A DNA stretch of 64,000 nucleotides, taken from positions 35,444-99,443 of the forward strand of contig JASANG010003830.1 of NCBI GenBank assembly GCA_030248215.1, given 5' to 3'. Both the position numbers and the translations under genes were made by a program. A model generated the notes under the pieces. That model did not search any database. It was not told the origin of the DNA and saw nothing but the letters and a program-made list of their open reading frames with translations. Below are positions 53,230-64,000 of this stretch, piece after piece; position 1 is the first letter of the stretch; the number at the start of each line of letters is the position of its first letter. This stretch comes from Enoplolaimus lenunculus. Lineage: Eukaryota; Nematoda; Enoplea; Enoplida; Thoracostomopsidae.

Positions 53230-54445
53230 CCCGCAAGAAAAGAATTTGGTTTGTGTCCCGCTGTGCCGTTTTCCCAGCGAAAATTAGCTGTTCCGTTTTT
53301 TCATTTGTCCGAAACGAACCTGTACCGTTTTCTCAGCGGAAAATAGCAGGTGTCTCGTTTTTCCATTCGCCCGTCTATTTTTTACTCCGTACAATTCTAA
53401 AGGTACATTTATCTCCAAAACATTGTAAGAGTTCCTTTGCAGTCAAAGAATTCGATATTTGAACAATCTTTAAATCCGTAACGATTTTTGCTCCACCTCC
53501 GGCAAAATTTGTTGACCTCCGCTTTCGGTTTTTACCTCCTGCAGTTGCATTCTACTCGTTGTCAGTTTGTGAAAGTGAAACGCCTCACAGCCTGATATTG
53601 CATTTGTTTATTGTAGTGGCCCGAATTAGAGGGCGGACAGACATTTATTTGGCCTCTCCAGAGGGTACCCCTATTATTCGGTTACGGACTGTTATTTATT
53701 TTCAACCCGCCCTTCGTTACTGATTTATATCCTGTATTGCAACTACTATCCGTTGAATTAAACGTTTTCTGCCTTGCATCAAAAGCTTCAGCGTTAATGC
53801 AAGGTTTTACTTTCGAATGTTACTTTCCAAATTTAAGGACGCTTTAAGGTTTCGAACGCAACTTTATTTCGTCCTGAGGTCATTTATGCACTACAATTAG
53901 GGGTAATTAACATTTATGGACTCTAATTAGGATTTAGGGACTCTATCCGCTTACGGAATCTTATTAGGGATGCGGACTCCTAATGATTGAAAGTCAAAAT
54001 GGGGACCCCCTCTTATTACCTCCCCCTCTTATTCGGGTTCCTACTGTATGATTTCTGCCAGCATAAGATCATTGGCCTATGTTACTTACTATTAGGGGCG
54101 TCTCGATTTCCCACGGGACAGTAATACACAGAAGTGTAATCAGGACAAATACGACAGATGGTAAAATGGGACTGCCTTGTTTCGGGCAAATGGAAAAACG
54201 GGAGAGCTGCAAACTTTCGCTGGGAAAATGGGACTTGCCTGTTTCGAGCATGTGGGAAAACGGGACAGCTTCAATTTTTTCGCTAGGAAAACGAGACAGG
54301 TACCTGGCAAACGGGACAGCTGAAATTTTTCGCTGGGAAAACGAGAAAACGGGACAGGTTTATTTCGAGCAACTGGAAAAACGAGACAGCTGCCTGTTTT
54401 CGCAGAGAAAACGGGACAATCGGACACAAATCAACTTCTTTTCAG
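53230..54445. repeat. Inverted-arm repeat F enclosing repeat E copy 2
   Basis: The left arm (GTTTGTGTCCCGCTGTGCCG, CGTTTTCCCAGCGAAAA) is the reverse complement of the right arm end (GAAAACGGGACAATCGGACAC). The right arm, 54160-54430, is expanded into several imperfect tandem units containing GGGAAAACGGGACAG. Repeat E copy 2 lies between the arms. Confidence 0.65.
53614..54046. mobile_element. Repeat E, copy 2, uninterrupted
   Basis: The right end CTCTTATTCGGGTTCC then TACTG is complementary to the left TAGTGGCCCGAATTAGAGG with small changes, so this copy has both ends. The family affiliation is unclear. Confidence 0.65.
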
Positions 54446-54656
54446 ATTGTACAAACTTTGTTAGATCGGGGGAGGAGAACGAAAAACGGAAACCGGGACA
54501 TATTTTTTGTTGGGATTGATTTTATCAGCAGCACTTGAAAGGACCCTAATTAGGATGGGGGCTGTGAGTAAACGCGGCTTGTGTATGTGCAGAGTGTGTA
54601 ATGTTAAGCCATATACATACTCGTGCACATATACCACCAGAGGAAATTATGAGATC

Positions 54657-54729
54657 GGCCGCGTGGTGTAATGGGTAGCGCGCTTGACTCGCGAGCGAGA
54701 GGTCCGAGGTTCGATTCCCGGCGTGGCCA
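54657..54729 (+). tRNA. tRNA-like sequence, possibly tRNA-Ala (CGC) pseudogene or SINE head
   Basis: It has 73 nt, all seven acceptor pairs (GGCCGCG with CGTGGCC, one G-U), discriminator A, a loop CTCGCGA giving anticodon CGC, and a perfect B-box GGTTCGATTCC. Against a working gene: the T stem has two adjacent mismatches, the anticodon stem has one, and the Ala identity pair G3-U70 is absent (C3-G70). Confidence 0.45.
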
Positions 54730-55005
54730 TATCTTTCGGAGAAATTTAGGAGAAAAATCAATTATATTCGCAGTACTTCGGAGGAAGGGTCGTCCCGACC
54801 GAGCAGTTCTGACATGGAGGTCCCATCGAGACGGGCGCTGTAAATTGCAGGCTCATGGATTCGGAGAAGTTTGGATTCGCGGTCCGGGGCGACCGCTTAA
54901 AGAAGGGGGAATGTGAGTATACGCGGCTTGTGTATGTGCAGAGTGTGTAATGTTAAGCCATATACATACTCGTGCACATATACCACCAGAGGAAATTATG
55001 AGATC

Positions 55006-55078
55006 GGCCGCGTGGTGTAATGGGTAGCGCGCTTGACTCGCGAGCGAGAGGTCCGAGGTTTGATTCCCGGCGTGGCCA
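55006..55078 (+). tRNA. Second tRNA-like copy, same structure
   Basis: Identical to the unit at 54657 except for TTTGATT in place of TTCGATT, which weakens the B-box. Exactly 349 bp downstream. Confidence 0.4.
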
Positions 55079-55249
55079 TATCTTTCGGAGAAATTTAGGA
55101 GAAAAATCAAATATATCCGCAGTACTTCGGAGGAAGGGGTCGTCCCGACCGTGCAGTTCTGACAGGGGCCTACCACCTCTCAAGACCACCACACTAAGCG
55201 ATCTTGCTAACCGAACCACAAATAATAACAACAATACTAACAAAATTTA

Positions 55250-56010
55250 ATAATTTGCGCGTATGCACAAACAGGAGTAGGAAAAGGTACTGTACGGCAG
55301 TCTTACCGCCCGCTGGAAAACGGGGAAAGTAAATAAAGTTTATAACTTGACTCGTCTTCGAATTTAGATTTGATTAATATTGATATTCGATTCCTTTTTA
55401 ACGGTGAATATTGTTTTAACATAGTATTGGAGTATACTCGAGTCTTCTTGCAGCCGTCACCAGCTTAAACGCTTTTATGCAATAAACTCGATTTGGCTCC
55501 CAAAAAGTAGTCCTTCTCGTCAGCAGTTCAGTTTCATACCCCAAGGAAGGCGCCTTCTTTGGACGTTCAGAGTACAGGCGATAAGCTCGATCCTTTCAGA
55601 ACTATACCTACACAGCGTACAGTAGAAGAAAACAAGTGACGTTAACGTTGTGGAATAGCCGGAACATGCTACACTAAGACCCCCTTGAATCAGATAAACT
55701 TGTGTACAGTGGTGATTTGAGAAATCTTGGGTACGAATCTTTTTCCATGAGACCAACAATACGCGCTTGAGCATTATCGAAGATGTGACGTGAATTTGAA
55801 TTGTGATTAATTGCGTTAATTGTTTGTTCGCGTGTTTTCGAATCTAAATTTACCTGAAATTGACAATTTAAATTAAAGCTGTGAGTTGTTTAGATAGATT
55901 AGGTTTAGCTTTGAATTTCTGAGACTTTTTATTAGTTCACGATTGACGTTTACTGGGCCGTCCAGATTTCGGGTGGATCTACAAAAGAGTAGGTTTAGAT
56001 TCTAGATTAC
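55250..56010. other. Intergenic sequence 3' of the RGS exons
   Basis: No gene was recognised. The missing C-terminal RGS exon could lie here or between 56110 and 57380, but no DLAQ or YPRFL-like coding stretch was found on the minus strand. Confidence 0.4.
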
Positions 56011-56105
56011 ACTTTTTTTGCTTAGGCTTAGGTTTCGGCCTAAGCTTAGGAAATAATTTCTGCAACGCTTAGGGTTAGGGGTAGGCGTTTAGGAATACGC
56101 TTAAT
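56011..56105. repeat. Degenerate telomere-like hexamer tract
   Basis: GCTTAGGCTTAGGTTTCGG, CCTAAGCTTAGG and CGCTTAGGGTTAGGGGTAGG are loose variants of the TTAGGC/TTAGGG hexamer. Confidence 0.6.
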
Positions 56106-57380
56106 CAACTGTTACGCCCCTTAAAGTAACATTGGCCGTGTCTCATCAGTCACATAGCTTTGACTTCAGTCAGTCGTTGAGTTAATACACGTTACCCGCT
56201 GATAAACGGGAGCCGTGAAGAAATTTCTGCCACGGGTTTATACCCGCGGCGAAAAAATTCCAATACTCGTGTACAAGTTGGATGATCTCTGTTCCCCGTA
56301 AATTTGGATACTGCAACAGGATGGTTTTAGAAAACAGTTGGAATGTTTTAAACTCATTTTCACCGTTTTTGTAAGGACTAAATAATTATTATTAGAATTT
56401 TTCTTTCATACCTATAAATGCTTTTACATTTTAGTTGCTTAAATTTTATACCTGTATGATCAAAAATTGTTTTGAACGCAGAAGAAATGTATTTCAGTAA
56501 AGGTGGCTTGTTAGTATGCGTTTCTCTTCAGTATATTTTTGATATTACGGTGCACAAACATTTTATAATTTGTGTTAAATTCATATAAAATCATTTTTTG
56601 TACAATATCCTATTATGTGTCGTCCATTTTATCTTGAGCACGCCATATCGAAATTAGAAACTTGTTTTTTAAACAAATATTTAGCAAAAAGTTAGTAGAT
56701 GGAGATTTATGAGATCAAACACGTCACGTGGTCAATTGAGACATTTTATAAATAGTATATATAGATGTTGAAATGAACATATAGATTACAAATTTACTGC
56801 TAGCGACTTTTAAAAGTGTAGGACATTGAAACAGTTCTTAAACAGATTACAAAACTGAAAAAAGATTTTTGGCAGCAAATTGGACGTTGAATAGAGCCAT
56901 TAAATTGCACAAAATGAAAACTTCTCTCCAATTTTCCATTGCGTAGGAGAAGCTGAAAATCACGATGGAAACGGAATTTGGAAATTGTTTCAATTTCCTT
57001 TTTTTATTCTTTTGAAAATCGATATTAATACCTAAAATAAACTTCAATTGATTTAATCGATTATCCATTTTTAAAAATCTGGGTCAGTAGAAATTGAAAG
57101 AGTTTCCAAATTCGATTTCTGTTCACTACCTTGTTTCAAGACCGTGGCTAGAAAGTAGCCTTTTTAATTTCCGAAAATCGAGCACAAGATAAGGTATACG
57201 GCGCAGTATATAAGAACAACTGTCTGTCTCGTTTGATGTTCATTAAAACTTGAAGCACAAATTTAAAGGACATATCTGCTCAACCTTGCCGCTGTGCTCT
57301 TTGGGACACGTAAGTAGTCGAGTATCCCATATTCTCCAACCAATCGGCCTGCCAGGGAACGTTACGGTGAGATTTATTAC

Positions 57381-58317
57381 CTCTCGAAACGATTGAATCG
57401 CAACAAATTCGGTATAAATTTCACGTGCTTTCAGTGACATATCTTCACCGTTGAGTTGTTTAAATTCTTCACACGCCAGCCAAAATTCAATATTTTCATC
57501 ACTGAACTCACGTTGCAGAAACGTTCGAAACAGCTGGACGCCACCTGGAAATTTGTAAATTTTTAAGGCCTATAAGCGGCTCAGCCAATGGAAAGGCAGA
57601 GCTAACCGTTTTCTAAATGTTTAGACTAATAGCCACTAGCCAGATGACCTCTGTGCTCAATTTGGTATACATACAATGGTTGATCTTTCCTATCAGCTTT
57701 CAGAAGTTTTCTCTTTGACAGTAAATCTAAAATTTAAGCTGAAACTGTGGCCTTCCGGGAAATTTTCTAGCCCTCAGGCCCATCCTCTTTTGAGCCGAGT
57801 AGGCTCGTGAAACTGTTAACTTTCGCAGATATGAGCGGATCTATCTAGAACAGCAGATTCATAATTGGGGCTTCCTAGAAAGTTAGTATTGACTGAATTC
57901 ACTACTATATATTTCAAAAACAAAATTTAGACGTTTAAAAATTTAGAACAATTATGCTCGTTCGTAATTTCTTGAATTACGCTTGTGCTTCTACTTGAGT
58001 CTAGCCGCATCATATTTTTCAGCAATTTAACTAAAAAACACATTGCGAGCTTCAAATAAACCATGATAAACTTACGTTTACTGTTGAGCAATGCATCGAA
58101 TGACTGAGCCCATAAGCGGTGATCATCTTTGGGAGTAGAACTTCCAGCCTGGCTGTGTGTTTTGCTTAGATGACTTTTAATTTGGGGACTAGCGGTACGC
58201 TGTGGCACGTCTCCGTCTCCCGTATCGCTGCTTGACCCGCGTGACAAAGCTGAGGATTTTTTCTTTGCCAAAAATGGGAATTTTCGAGTGATTGAATTGT
58301 CAGCCAGATTGCTTAAT
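57381..58317 (-). CDS. RGS-domain protein, partial (two exons)
   Basis: Minus-strand exons 58317-58076 and 57544-57381; phases fit (1 nt left, then GT). RGS proteins are GTPase activators for G-alpha subunits. The first exon encodes a basic and Ser-rich N-terminal part ending HRLWAQSFDALLNSK, the start of an RGS domain. The second encodes RGVQLFRTFLQREFSDENIEFWLACEEFKQLNGED and AREIYTEFVAIQSFRE, including the EFSDEN and FWLACEEF signatures that contact G-alpha, closest in style to R4-type RGS proteins. The first exon starts with an acceptor (TATATACAG) and one base of a split codon, so upstream coding exons exist. The domain's second half (the usual DLAQ and YPRFL region) should follow at lower coordinates but was not recognised. 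Confidence 0.88.
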
Positions 58318-58479
58318 CTGTATATATAAATTATCTATGAAATTTCTATGCTGTAGGCTTACCAGTCGTCTCATGCTGTATTCCAAGGTTGCATTCGCCC
58401 AAAAATGGCTCTATTTTAAAAAACTTTGCTGGCTGTTGAGGTTTCCATGTCATCCGTGGATCATTTCAAACCCAAATTT

Positions 58480-58860
58480 GATATTTCATTTTTTGAAAAC
58501 TTCGACTTTTTGAGGTTTTAAAAGGTCAACCCTCGGAACCGAAACAATTTGTTATCGAAAAGTTAGCCGAGTTGAACGATGTTAAATATCTTTGCAGTCA
58601 GACAATTAGCTCATTAGTTATAGTCCAATTTGTGATTTGGTGCTCAAGCAACCATTTTTGATGGCATCAAATCAGTTATTTGACTATAGCTCATAAACCA
58701 GTGGCTTAATTGTGGAAATTTTAACAGCATTCAGCTCGGCGTCATAATCAACATCGTTTGATGTATAATGTCTTCTTATGAAAAAATTTCCTGTCAAAAA
58801 ATTGACCTTTAGCACTTTATATTTCGAATTTTTCAAATATATATTCAAATTTAGCGTGGA
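58480..58860. mobile_element. Palindromic family C element, degraded third copy
   Basis: GTCAGACAATTAGCTCATTAG, TGATTTGGTGC and ATCAAATCAGTTATTTGAC resemble the core of the 8990-9440 element, with GTCAAAAAATTGACC at the right. Ends are approximate. Confidence 0.55.
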
Positions 58861-58929
58861 GTGATTATTATAAGTTATTGCTCATTAGCATTTAAAATAC
58901 GCAAAAAATTTCACTATCTGATCATTTTT

Positions 58930-60768
58930 GAACGGCCGTGGGCTGGAGTGATAGTGTTCTGCAGATAATTAAACTGGTTGTACAGTTTAATAGCCATTTT
59001 GAGCGTTATTTGCTAATGCCAGCAACGTACATTTCACCCTGCAACACAGCTTTAATAAGTCCTAGCCTGAGTTAATGCATAAGCCAAAGAGCTAATATTA
59101 CAGAACAGGTCTCAAACATGGTGACTTTCGGTAACAATCGTTCGAATCATGTATGGAAAACGCTGGGTTTGAACACGACGCGAAGTATTTAACATTTTAT
59201 AATTTATATGCACATTCATAGAACAAAATCTCAACAAGACGTGACAACCCCCTGGAACTGGAACGTTGAACCCTTTTTTTAATCGAAAGGTACTGGTTAA
59301 TGCTGTTTATCCTAAACAACGTGGTTCAAATATTAGCGTAAAACGAATTTCGAAACAAATAAAATTTTTAAAGGCAAAGGATAAGTTTTGAATCTGGCTT
59401 ATTATTCACTATACAACACAGGGACCCATCAAGGAGGAAGGTTACGCACCGTTAGAGTATGGGCGGCTGTTTACTCGCTGTATTATGTGAATATATACGT
59501 GCTATAGCACTAAAGAAAATCGTGTCAGGTACGTTAAAGCATAGTCTAAATCTTTACCTATACGAACAAAATTAAGAAGCCATTGCCTGTATCTTCAAGT
59601 CTATAAAAGGCACTAAAGTAAATTTTATGCTTCAAGTAGCATAAACTTGCCTGTTTCGGTTCAAAATAACACAAAACGAGAACGCAAAAGCTCTGTTGTC
59701 TAAACCTGTTAATTTTACTTGTTTTAGGCGTACTCAGACTAAAAGGTTTTCTAGTTTTTCATGCAGCAAGGTAAAATATACGCGTTAGCGAACATACGTA
59801 ATAGCAGCAAACGGAAATGTAGATTGATAAAGATTTTTCCACCCGGCCTACGCTTTACGAGCGGAAATTTTATTTTTTTTACCCGCGGGTTTATCGGTGT
59901 AAAATTGTTTTGCCCACGACTCATCACTGATCATCGTTATTTTTTGTTTTGTGTTCAGGAAAATCTTGCCGCCGTTTTCCGGTATATTTATATTATACAT
60001 AATCGCTTGGTCCTGATTTTACTTCAAAATAAACAGTATTAGCAGCTGTACAGACTAAGGTCAAAAATGTCCAGCGGAATGTCAAATAGTTTGGACGGAA
60101 TCAGAGTGGGTGGTGAGACAAACCCAGTTAAAATAATATTCAAAATATTTACACAGCGTTGGCAAAAGCTGCACGTTAAACAGTTTTTTTTAAATCTCCG
60201 CTAATATTTCTTAAGCTGCGTTTAACCGCGCGTCGCGTGCGCAACTCTGGTGGCACTTTCGAGCCAGGTTGGAAATGATATTATGGTTGAAGCCAGTATT
60301 TGAAATTTATTACTTTTTAAAGACAACCGGTGCGTTTTGATTTGCATTTCACGAGGTCAATAGAAAATAAAGATTAACAATGAAGTTAACTACAAAATAG
60401 GGGGATTTGTCAGGAATACAAGGCTGCTTCATATATCGTTTGGCTAAAACTGTTATCGGTTTTATGGAGTCAAAAAATTAACATACAGAATATGAACCCT
60501 TTCAAACACGATTGGTCCTATTTCATTTGAGATCTAGCGCCAAATAAGCACTCAAAACCCAGACTGGTTACCACTCTTACGTAAGCATCCTAAGCGTGAC
60601 TTAAACCTATAAGTATGGGAAAAGTGTACAAGAGATTTAATTTCTTCTAACGACAGTAAACTGAACGTTTTTGTATTAACCATTCGTAAAGTCATAAACT
60701 CATAAAGGTGTAATGACCAACAGGTGTGTTTAGGTACACGTCACTAGAACTTCGAATTTTGGTTGGGA
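58930..60768. other. Unclassified sequence, probably RGS intron
   Basis: AT-rich; no coding exon or defined repeat was recognised on either strand. Confidence 0.4.
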
Positions 60769-61044
60769 CAGGCTGGTTGTAAAACAGATAGTAAAAATAA
60801 CGGAAACGGAAACGGATAGTGATTATTAAAATAACGGAAACCCAAACAGAATTTTTCTGCCAACACAAATGAAGCATGCAAATATTCGCTGGGCATTCTA
60901 AAAATTTTACACAAAAAATGTGATTTTTAACTAATTCTGAGCATAAAAACAAGCGGATTTCGTGGTATTTCTATAATGAAAATGGAATCGGAACTGGACA
61001 CTGATTTTTACTCGAAACAGAAACGGATATCCGGTTACTGCCTG
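60769..61044. mobile_element. Family D MITE, second copy
   Basis: It starts CAGGCTGGTTGTAAAACAG and ends GGATATCCGGTTACTGCCTG, with AATAACGGAAACGGAAACGG in the left arm. Flanks show no convincing duplication. Confidence 0.6.
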
Positions 61045-61350
61045 GTCAGGAATAGAAAGCGTGAATCATTCTAGCTACGATATAAAAAGTTAGCAATAAG
61101 GAAAGTACCTGACCTCATGATCTCAAGACATCAATTGTCATGAGTGTATTGTCACCTTCACTAAGAAATTACCACAACAAAACATTCGTTAAAAAATGAA
61201 CACGCGATTATTGAGATGACAGTAAAACCAGTTGTGGATATGGATAGTAAAGTGGTTAGCCAATGCTCTCGGTCTGTTTATGTCGAAATTTTACCTGATG
61301 GTTACAACGGCCCATGTATATAACAGGGCCGGAACAATAGTATAATCATT

Positions 61351-61435
61351 CCTAAGCCTAATCCTAAACCTAAGCCTAAGCCTAAGCATAACGATGAGCC
61401 TATTCCTAAGCTTAAGCCTAACCCTAAGCCTAATC
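61351..61435. repeat. Degenerate GCCTAA hexamer array
   Basis: CCTAAGCCTAATCCTAAACC, TAAGCCTAAGCCTAAGC and TAAGCCTAACCCTAAGCC form an imperfect array of the complement of TTAGGC/TTAGGG, telomere-like but interstitial. Confidence 0.75.
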
Positions 61436-62678
61436 AAAAAAGTAAGTCAAAAGCTTAAACTAACCCTATTACAGCCCCTCTAGAAAACGATTCGGTCCTG
61501 TTGTATACATGGGCCGCTACAACTATTGGAGATGTTACATAGCTAAAACCACCGCCTTTTTCCGTCATAGCTATAAAACGAGAAGATTAAAAAGTTTTTC
61601 CACAACACCAAGGAAACATAATTTTTTGTCTGGTTTCAAACATCTTTAAGTTCATGGAGAATCGTCCAGAAAGTTCGAAAAAATAAACCCAATAGCTCTT
61701 ACTACTATACGCAGCAGTAAACTCATGCGTTCATTTTTTGCGAAGAAAATTTTGCCAAAAATTCGCTGAACGAACGACACGCTTAAATTGGTCGAACGAA
61801 TCACACGGATGACGTTTTACTTGGAGAAACAAAACGGCACGCAATAGGCTGGCTCAAAGTTTGGGGATATAATGCGAATCATCACTATGTACTTGTAAAT
61901 ATCGGAAACTGCGCCAAAAGACAAATGGATGAAATTTACCGAATAAAAAACGTGTTTGTGTTCACTTGTAACGAAGGTTACTATATAAGTTCATGTGTTC
62001 GTATATTAGGCGCGTGTTTAGACGACACAGATTTTAGGGTGAATCATGCCCTAACCAAGCCTTGAGGCCGTTCTGATTTGCAAGCCCCTGACAAGGTTGA
62101 TGAAAGCCCGGGTCAGAAATATATATTTTCCATTAAAATTTTTTCATTTTATTCAACAGCTCGTCACTGGCCGTTTGAAAGCACGGATCTTTAGAGTTGC
62201 GGTCGCATTAGTATTCATTATGATCCGCTTCCTGTCAAGCACCTTCCTTGGCTAGGTACCTAGTGTATATACACGTATACATACGCAGAGCCGGATCAGG
62301 CTAGGGTGGGCATCCCAAAATTGAGGGGTGGGGTACTCTTGCGATGATTATAATATTGTTCAAAGTATTGTTTAAAATCTTGCTAGGGTAGGGACCATAT
62401 TTGGAGCCCCCCAAATAGGTGTCTGAGGGGTTGCAGCTACGGCCCTGTATATACATACACTTCAGTATGTTGTAGCGGAAATTATTGTTGAAATGGTCAG
62501 AAAGAAGCCCTTAATAATGCGCGCTGTGCTCTAGTAATTTGAACCGACTGAGAAAACTTTAAACCTTGTCAAAGTTTTTGACGCTGAACGGCTGCAACAC
62601 ATTTTACAATATTTGAGATTTCGATTAAGTTTGAAGGAGGAACCGAAGAAGGTCAGGTGACACAGTTTCCCCCTCTAC

Positions 62679-63120
62679 CGGGTGTAACCAGATATCTGTT
62701 TTTTCTGTTTCCGGTAAAAATCGGTGTCCGTTTCCGTTTCCGATTCCGTCACAGAAATAACGGAAATTCTGTTATTCGTACGCTGAAAATCAGTTATAAA
62801 TCACGCGTATATCTACGAAATTTTTCATTGCAGGTTAAGTAACAATATTTTAGCGGCAATAAAACGTTAGGTGTGACGAGAAAGGACTAAGTCGAGATTA
62901 CCAGACTCTACCCTATGCTGCAATTCTTCGAAGTGAAATAAAAATTACGAAGATCATCCAAAATCTTAAAACTTTTGATGCATCCGCCATTTTTTCTTTA
63001 AAATTTTAGAAATCCTAGTGAATATTTGCACGCCGCACTTGTGTTGGCATAAAAATAAAACATCTTTGAAACTTTTATACTTCAATATCCATTTTCAGTT
63101 TCCATTTCCGTTATACCTCG
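62679..63120. mobile_element. Family D hAT-like MITE (442 bp)
   Basis: Starts CGGGTGTAACCAGATATC and ends CCATTTCCGTTATACCTCG. A perfect 8-bp duplication CCCTCTAC flanks it (62671-62678 and 63121-63128). The interior is in the opposite orientation to 51166-51476 and 60769-61044. Confidence 0.85.
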
Positions 63121-63586
63121 CCCTCTACATTGGACATATACAAAACGAGTTGTTCACAATTTAAACTGGTTGATTTCCTGTGGAGGTTTATGCATTAGGA
63201 GGAATGCAAGGGACACATATATAGCACCTGATTGTCTGGACTATCAGAAAGCAATACGAATCTTTGCTTTTGCTCCCAGTTAAGTATATACCCTCCAGAA
63301 ATAAACCCCATTTCTGCTGAGCAAACAAATCAAAATGCAAGAACATTTTTCCACTTACAGAGCATTTTTTCTCACTTTGGAGAATCTTGGCGACTTAGGA
63401 TTTGTAGTTTCTTTTAAATTTGAGACCTGAAATCAAATTAATGTAATTATTTACACATTGTCATAAATTGTGGAACTTTTGCCAATTTTTCAAATTACCT
63501 GTACATTGGACTAGAAAACAATAAATATATGATGGTGCAAAAATTGTTCAAACGAAAGTTTAAAAACTATTTCGTTATGTACTTAC

Positions 63587-63724
63587 AGTCAAATATATAA
63601 GTGGAACTTGAGGCACCATGTTGCAAGGCGGATTTGGCAAATCTTTCCACGGTACAGGCTGCTCTATGCAGGACAAGAGAAGAAGACGAATGTCTTTTAA
63701 TTTTGAAAATTTTTACCCGACAGG
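63587..63724 (-). CDS. Possible coding exon upstream of the RGS gene
   Basis: On the minus strand an acceptor-like ATTTTCAG is followed by an open 138-nt stretch and a strong donor GTAAGT. The peptide is basic and Ser-rich (KIFKIKRHSSSS, then AACTVERFAKSALQHGASSS). It ends in phase 1, whereas the RGS exon at 58317 needs two leftover bases, so at least one further exon would be required between them. No homology was recognised; it may be chance. Confidence 0.3.
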
Positions 63725-64000
63725 CTGAAAATTTTTTTGGCGTGCAGAAATGGAGCTGATATGACTTTTTTCCAGATCGTTCAGCGAGAGTCAAAGCAGT
63801 TATTGGAGCATTAGTGATGCGCTATACTTTACTGAGCCCTACGCCGGCGCACGTCGCCAAAAAAAAAATCAAACCATTTCAAATTCTAAATTTCAATATG
63901 GAATAATTAAGCGAAATCATGAGATGCTCAAATATGCAACAGATTTTCAAAATATGATCCGGCCGTTCTACGGCAAACGGTTGCTGGTGAGGATTTAACA

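Larger units (their letters stand above)
54561..55170 (+). repeat. Tandem 349-bp repeat containing tRNA-like units
   Basis: Two nearly identical units start at about 54561 and 54910. Each holds the same upstream segment (GCGGCTTGTGTATGTGCAGA, then ATACTCGTGCACATATACC), a tRNA-like unit and a shared 3' segment. The second unit diverges after about 55165. Confidence 0.85.

Noticed and set aside
54079-54519. 146-aa open frame on the plus strand
   Set aside because: It reads through imperfect tandem units of repeat F, giving a repetitive artificial peptide.
54657-55078. Two functional tRNA genes
   Set aside because: The T stem has two adjacent mismatches and the anticodon stem one in both copies, and the Ala identity pair is missing; kept only as tRNA-like sequences of moderate confidence.
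56847-57068. INIDFQ after an ATTTTAG acceptor as the missing RGS C-terminal exon
   Set aside because: Only five residues resemble the RGS VNID segment; what follows does not continue the domain and there is no DLAQ or YPRFL stretch.

Overview
The window is animal nuclear DNA: AT-rich, long spliced genes with GT..AG introns (acceptors typically end in TTTTAG or TTTCAG), large intergenic gaps and many short non-autonomous DNA transposons. No bacterial, viral or reverse-transcriptase coding sequence is visible. The gene set (one SLK/STK10-type kinase, HEXIM, OPA3, an R4-like RGS protein) fits an invertebrate metazoan. An ascidian or another invertebrate deuterostome is my guess from general style, and the sequence does not prove it.

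Layout. (1) 682-29232, plus strand: a 29-exon gene for a Ste20 kinase of the SLK/STK10 (Drosophila Slik) family. The exon model stays in frame throughout and gives 2413 residues: N-terminal kinase domain, a disordered linker of about 1600 residues rich in Ser, Gln and Pro, and the C-terminal PKK/ATH coiled coil. (2) 33973-37863, minus strand: a three-exon HEXIM homologue (468 aa), convergent with the kinase. (3) 46630-50715, plus strand: six exons of an OPA3 homologue whose N-terminal exon I could not find. (4) 57381-58317, minus strand: two exons covering the N-terminal part and first half of the domain of an RGS protein, with a possible upstream exon at 63587-63724.

Introns and gaps are filled with repeats. 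The commonest is a hAT-type MITE family (termini CAGGGTGCAACCGGAAT, CCGGAA-rich subterminal arms); four copies have both ends with 8-bp target duplications, three of them perfect. Two other hAT-like families (43737-44379 and 62679-63120) also have 8-bp duplications. There are also large palindromic elements (about 8990-9440, 45240-45655, 58480-58860), a MITE nested in another repeat with a TTA duplication and an empty-site counterpart, a palindrome-rich element directly after the kinase stop codon, tRNA-like repeats (41.7-42.4 kb and 54.5-55.2 kb), a 31-bp minisatellite and degenerate GCCTAA arrays.

The four genes are functionally unrelated: cortical and cytoskeletal kinase signalling, P-TEFb control through 7SK RNA, a mitochondrial membrane protein, and G-protein signal termination. 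I see no operon-like system. The most unusual protein-level observation is the very long kinase linker carrying two acidic-flanked FPPPP motifs of the Ena/VASP EVH1-ligand type.
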